Assembly (NCBI GenBank): GCA_001648575.1
Contig: LQXN01000057.1
Coordinates: 62,001 to 126,000 of the forward strand
Source: Sutcliffiella horikoshii DSM 8719
Lineage (GTDB): Bacteria > Bacillota > Bacilli > Bacillales > Bacillaceae_I
DNA length: 64,000 nucleotides
Reading direction: 5' to 3'
Positions 60,464 to 64,000 of the stretch are shown piece after piece. The notes beneath the pieces were generated by a model. The model was not told the origin of the DNA and made no database searches. It saw nothing but the letters and a program-made list of their open reading frames with translations. The position numbers and the translations under genes were made by a program. Within the stretch, counting starts at the first letter, position 1, and every line of letters begins with the position of its first letter.

Positions 60464-61402
60464 CTAGATGATTTTTTTGGCATGCACATATTTTTTCCAA
60501 GGTTGGAAGCCAAACTTCCCATAATAGCTTAATAGTATGGTCCAATCGACTACCATATCCTCTACCCCATCCTGCTGGAGGGAAAGGACTATTTTTTCGA
60601 AAAACGCGGTACCAAGCCCTTTTCTCTGGTAAGCTTTTGCGACTCCAATGGGACCGAGACCACCGTATTTCTCTCCAAGAAGACCTTTCCAATAAACACT
60701 TGGACCCAACCCATCTTCCTGAAAGGAGTAGGTATGGGCAAAGCCAATAAGGGAACCTTCTTTAAAAAGGCCCATCGTCCCCCTTACACTTCCTTCCCGT
60801 TCAAGCAAGGTAACAGTGTCCTCGTACCAACGCAAACTAAAATTCTTTTTGATTAAAAAAAGCAGATTTTCCTTTTCTTCTTCTCTTAATCTTCTAGCCG
60901 TATATTTTTCATCAAGTTCATATTTTGGATGATAAGCAGAGATGTTAGCGATTAAATCAAACGCATTCCCTTCAACTCTATAGCCCTTTTGCGAAAAGAA
61001 ACGAATGGTTTCTGCTTTTTCGTCCGGAAGACCCGGAAACAAATGTCCGGGATCTGTCCCTATTAATATCTCTGCATCAGAAGATAAATGCTCTTCAAAG
61101 GCCAGGAGCAGGCGGCTTCCAATCCCTTTTCTTTGGAAGTCCCTTTCGACAAGCATGGCACTGATCCACACTTTTTTTCCGGAAGGATGCTTCTTGGCCA
61201 TTAAAAATCCTACCAACTTCTTCCCTGCAAAAGCAAGGAAGGATCGGTTCAAGTCAAGTAAGGGATGGTCCAATAAATTTTGATTTAATAATCTTTTAGA
61301 GATAGGAAAATCATGTTTCAGGTTACGATTCCAAAGGTGGAATATTGCTGCGCTTGGATTATTTTTAGCTTTTGACAGAGGATAAAGGTGAATATCACTC
61401 AT
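60464..61402 (-). CDS. Tandem GNAT acetyltransferase
   Basis: 312 residues, two GNAT domains. The first has RDFQRKGIGSRLLLAFEEHL (~89-108), the second AYQRKGLGTAFFEKIV (~262-277). Both keep the acetyl-CoA loop R/Q-x2-G-x-G. Its ATG overlaps the nagZ stop by 4 nt. It may acetylate or sense an amino sugar of the pathway; substrate unknown. Confidence 0.85.
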   Translation of the reverse strand: MSDIHLYPLSKAKNNPSAAIFHLWNRNLKHDFPISKRLLNQNLLDHPLLDLNRSFLAFAGKKLVGFLMAKKHPSGKKVWISAMLVERDFQRKGIGSRLLLAFEEHLSSDAEILIGTDPGHLFPGLPDEKAETIRFFSQKGYRVEGNAFDLIANISAYHPKYELDEKYTARRLREEEKENLLFLIKKNFSLRWYEDTVTLLEREGSVRGTMGLFKEGSLIGFAHTYSFQEDGLGPSVYWKGLLGEKYGGLGPIGVAKAYQRKGLGTAFFEKIVLSLQQDGVEDMVVDWTILLSYYGKFGFQPWKKYVHAKKII

Positions 61403-62991
61403 GACTTTACCTTTGACTCTAATAATGTTACTGGTGATGTTCCTTTAAAGGGCTGGTCTCCTTCCAAAAGGTTTTTCAATCCCTTCATTACCTGATCTGT
61501 GTAACTGAAGGTGGTAATATAGGTGCTCAGATCAACTGGAAGGTATTCGATAATTTGCGGATTCCATAAAGAAACGACGATTATGTTCTTGGTTTTCTTT
61601 TTCAAAGCCAGTATTAGATCCACCCAAGTTTTACTTAGTTCTCTTCGTTCATTGATCATTAGAACCACATACTGGTTATGATTAACCGTTGTTGGTAATT
61701 CCAGAATTTCTCTTGAATCTGGATTCGCACCTGCTAGATAATAGACGTCGTACTTATCTTTGTTGAACAGCTTATGCACAATGGATTGGCGGTCCCCCGT
61801 GTAATTCTCATCATTATAGGATTTTTGACTGATAATGCTGATTGTTTCATTTACAGGCAGTGGTAAAAGGGGCGTCCGATCAAAATGTAAGGTGATCCCT
61901 TCTAAAGCGATTTGATACATTTTATCTTGGAAATCATGTTGTTGAAAGTAAGCAAGGTCTACATTGGACCCTGCTGTATCTGCAATCCACTTTTCTTTTG
62001 AGGTAAGGATTCTATTTACCGCCAAATCCACGACAGCTTCATCAAGGGTTCCTTCGTTCACTGCATGTTCCACCGCCTCCATCATCTTCTGCTGTGATTC
62101 GACATCTTTCCCACATGCAAGGATGATATCCGCTCCCGCCTTAACCGCTTTTACAGTACCTGCCTCTCTCCCGAAAAACTTGGATATGGCATGCATCTCC
62201 ATTGAGTCGGTAATAATAAGCCCCTCAAACCTATACTTTGTCCGAAGAAGATCCTTTAAAAAGTAGGAACTTAATGTAGCCGGATTTTCCGGGTCAAGCA
62301 ACGGATATAGAATATGAGCGGTCATAATGGCCTCCATGCCATCATTCATGCAATCAAGAAACGGAAGCAGCTCAAATTGCTCCAGTTTCTCTAGATCCTT
62401 CTCCACTTTCGGCAGGCTTAGATGGGAATCCAAGGCTGTATCCCCATGTCCGGGAAAATGCTTTCCTACCGCAAGCACCCCAGAGTCATGATAGCCCCGG
62501 ACACTCTCTCTTCCGAGTTCACTTACTTTCTCTGGTGATTCCCCATAAGAACGCGCACCAATGACAGGGTTTTTAGGATTATTATTTACATCAATATTGG
62601 GAGCAAAGTTCATGTTAAAGCCCAGTTTTTTCAATTGTAAGCCCATTATATAGGAGGCATCGTAGGCATTTTGTGTATGTTGCGCAGCTCCTATAATCAT
62701 ATTCCCTGGAGACAGCGTCATGCCTTTCCATAGATAGGCGATCCCCCCTCCTTCTTGATCAATGGAAATCCATAGTGGGGGTCTTCCATGTTCCCTTGCT
62801 ACTCGCTGGATATTTTTATTCAGTTGGATTACTTTTTCAAAGTCCCTCAAATTCCGTTGAAAAAGAATGACACCCCCGACATTCAACTCGATGATGGCCA
62901 TTTCTAACTCGCGAGACATTTCCTCTCCACCAAAGGCAATGATAAACATCTGACCGATTCTCTCTTTTAAAGACCAACCTTTCGTTTCCAC
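61399..62991 (-). CDS. nagZ: GH3 beta-N-acetylhexosaminidase, NagZ-like
   Basis: 530 residues. GH3 barrel with ISIDQEGGGIAYLW (~76-89), KHFPGHGDT (~175-183, the flexible His/Asp acid-base dyad that marks NagZ-type enzymes) and nucleophile Asp in ITDSMEM (~262). A C-terminal domain (~370-530) with a Rossmann-like look is present, as in Bacillus NagZ. No signal peptide is seen, so it acts on imported muropeptide sugars or is exported otherwise. It removes GlcNAc from muropeptides. 12 nt after the DUF4127 gene. Confidence 0.9.
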   Translation of the reverse strand: METKGWSLKERIGQMFIIAFGGEEMSRELEMAIIELNVGGVILFQRNLRDFEKVIQLNKNIQRVAREHGRPPLWISIDQEGGGIAYLWKGMTLSPGNMIIGAAQHTQNAYDASYIMGLQLKKLGFNMNFAPNIDVNNNPKNPVIGARSYGESPEKVSELGRESVRGYHDSGVLAVGKHFPGHGDTALDSHLSLPKVEKDLEKLEQFELLPFLDCMNDGMEAIMTAHILYPLLDPENPATLSSYFLKDLLRTKYRFEGLIITDSMEMHAISKFFGREAGTVKAVKAGADIILACGKDVESQQKMMEAVEHAVNEGTLDEAVVDLAVNRILTSKEKWIADTAGSNVDLAYFQQHDFQDKMYQIALEGITLHFDRTPLLPLPVNETISIISQKSYNDENYTGDRQSIVHKLFNKDKYDVYYLAGANPDSREILELPTTVNHNQYVVLMINERRELSKTWVDLILALKKKTKNIIVVSLWNPQIIEYLPVDLSTYITTFSYTDQVMKGLKNLLEGDQPFKGTSPVTLLESKVKS

Positions 62992-63003
62992 CGCTATTCC
63001 TCC

Positions 63004-64000
63004 TTATAAACTTTTTTCTACTTTCTCCATTTTCTCATTGAGGGAGAGCGTAAACCCTACCTCAAACATCCGTTTCCAAGGTAGATGGACATCATTTATT
63101 TGAATCGACCCTTCATTCAGGTCGAATAAGTATTTTTCTATGAAGCCTTCCATTTTTCGGTTCACAAGCTCTGTTACCTCTTCCAAGTGACCGCCCAAAT
63201 AACGTGGTGTCAGACCCATCGTCGGCAACACTTCATAGGAGACATATTTTCGGACAACGGACTGGTAACCCCAGTCCTCGACAAGACGGGAATAAAAGAA
63301 AGTCCTGCTGGCTTTTTCATGGTACGGCAGTGTTTCTTCACCTTTATAGTAGGAAGCAATAATGGCATGCGCAACAACAGTACCCATTGTATTTCCATTC
63401 GTATTCCAACCCGCATAAGCAAGTAAATCACCTAGTATACCCTGCTTTTGCAGCAGCTGAAGCAAAGAATGATCACCGCCATTACAAATCGCCACATCAG
63501 CAAGGGCCACATTTATCCCCTTGCCTAATTGGTGTTTCATAGCTTGAACGAATTCCCTGATATTTACCTCTGAAAAATAGGAACGATGCCTCTTTTCCAT
63601 GGCAAAGCTTGATTCAGCCATATATTTTTGGCCTTCTGCAGGGGAATGGACCATTAACAACACATTGTTTTGGTTCTCATCCCTGACAATGACCCCTCCT
63701 GCAGCCGTAATATGAGATTTAATACTTTCCGAGAGGCTTCTGTCCTCATATCGAGGAATAATGAAGGGACCTTTTGTTGAAGAGTAGCGCAATGCTATTT
63801 CAGGTGTATAACTGTGTGATTCACAAAATACCCGGGCAAAGAGCGTGCAGGCAATTTCATCTGCACCAGGATAGATCGCTATTCGATCAAGTAGATTTTT
63901 CCGATCGACCTCAAGCATAAGCTGACGTTGTTCTTTGGCGGTAAAGCCGTATTCGGAATTATCATCTAATGGAATAATAAGATAATCAATCAACTCGCTA
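63004..64000 (-). CDS. DUF4127 protein, C-terminal ~332 residues (runs off right edge)
   Basis: The open frame continues past 64000; the first codons inside are SELIDYLIIPLDDNSEYGF. DYLIIPLDD, CNGGDHSL and YAGWNTNGNTMGTVVAHAI are typical DUF4127 blocks; full-length members are about 500 residues. An internal TTG at 63993 is unlikely to be the start. DUF4127 proteins occur with sugar and cell-wall recycling genes; activity unknown. First gene seen of the NagZ operon. Confidence 0.88.
   Translation of the reverse strand, partial: SELIDYLIIPLDDNSEYGFTAKEQRQLMLEVDRKNLLDRIAIYPGADEIACTLFARVFCESHSYTPEIALRYSSTKGPFIIPRYEDRSLSESIKSHITAAGGVIVRDENQNNVLLMVHSPAEGQKYMAESSFAMEKRHRSYFSEVNIREFVQAMKHQLGKGINVALADVAICNGGDHSLLQLLQKQGILGDLLAYAGWNTNGNTMGTVVAHAIIASYYKGEETLPYHEKASRTFFYSRLVEDWGYQSVVRKYVSYEVLPTMGLTPRYLGGHLEEVTELVNRKMEGFIEKYLFDLNEGSIQINDVHLPWKRMFEVGFTLSLNEKMEKVEKSL

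Overview
The window reads as a chromosomal segment of a spore-forming, low-to-moderate G+C Bacillaceae. Pointers are strong AGGAGG-type ribosome binding sites, frequent TTG/GTG starts, candidate CcpA (cre) sites, sporulation-type promoters in front of spore-surface-like genes, a swrC/TetR pair as in Bacillus, a SigB-like promoter and Bacillaceae-type intergenic palindromes. The very large amylase-pullulanase fusion resembles known alkaline amylopullulanases of alkaliphilic Bacillus. Genus is not assigned. No rRNA, tRNA, IS transposase, prophage or CRISPR array was seen.

Layout. 1-12009: a divergent arabinose/galactose-containing glycan utilisation locus. The minus arm holds a secreted GH43, an M24-like protein, a GH2, an intracellular GH43 and galK (cut by the left edge). 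The plus arm holds an ABC sugar importer, a YesL-like protein and a ROK repressor. Three matching 21-bp palindromic operators lie just downstream of three predicted promoters. 12292-18108: a cell-wall-anchored amylopullulanase. 18528-18832: a cyclic-di-GMP-I riboswitch controlling a 58-residue protein. 19007-20474: a membrane protein, a possible SigB-driven micropeptide and a VOC protein. 20563-23116: a spore-surface cluster of three C1q/BclA-like paralogues and a 51-residue Cys/His-rich protein. 23278-30823: a complete yhf-type operon (YhfZ, Y, U, T, Php, S, X, W homologues) with a candidate YhfZ operator seen twice.

31495-33535: an acetyltransferase, then a NERD nuclease-like gene flanked on both sides by 52-bp tandem repeat arrays with internal hairpins; this is the most unusual structure in the window. 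33558-38110: RarD-type permease and a four-gene module around a lipase-fold protein that looks like a secreted effector module. 38335-39945: rhomboid-like membrane protein and a MerR/coiled-coil protein. 40223-42266: ECF sigma and anti-sigma pair. 42786-45703: small housekeeping and unknown genes. 45987-48819: a GT-C/GtrA/GT2 three-component glycosylation operon. 48897-51402: AHSA1-like protein, LD-carboxypeptidase, DUF3889 protein. 51503-55508: SwrC-like RND pump and divergent TetR regulator with an operator inside the pump promoter. 55631-59259: pRiA4b-ORF3-like protein, second NERD protein, and a three-gene operon that starts with a 53-residue ORF. 59514-64000: cell-wall sugar recycling operon (DUF4127 protein cut by the right edge, NagZ, double GNAT, ROK kinase).

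Themes. The left part is polysaccharide capture (arabinogalactan-like glycans, starch/pullulan). The middle is spore surface and an enigmatic amino/phospho-compound pathway. The right is cell-envelope work. Several intergenic spaces carry repeat families: 21-bp phased arrays at three loci, 52-bp hairpin arrays, a nested Bacillaceae palindrome, and a GGGACAGGCAC inverted repeat. All functional calls are from reading the sequence without database searches.
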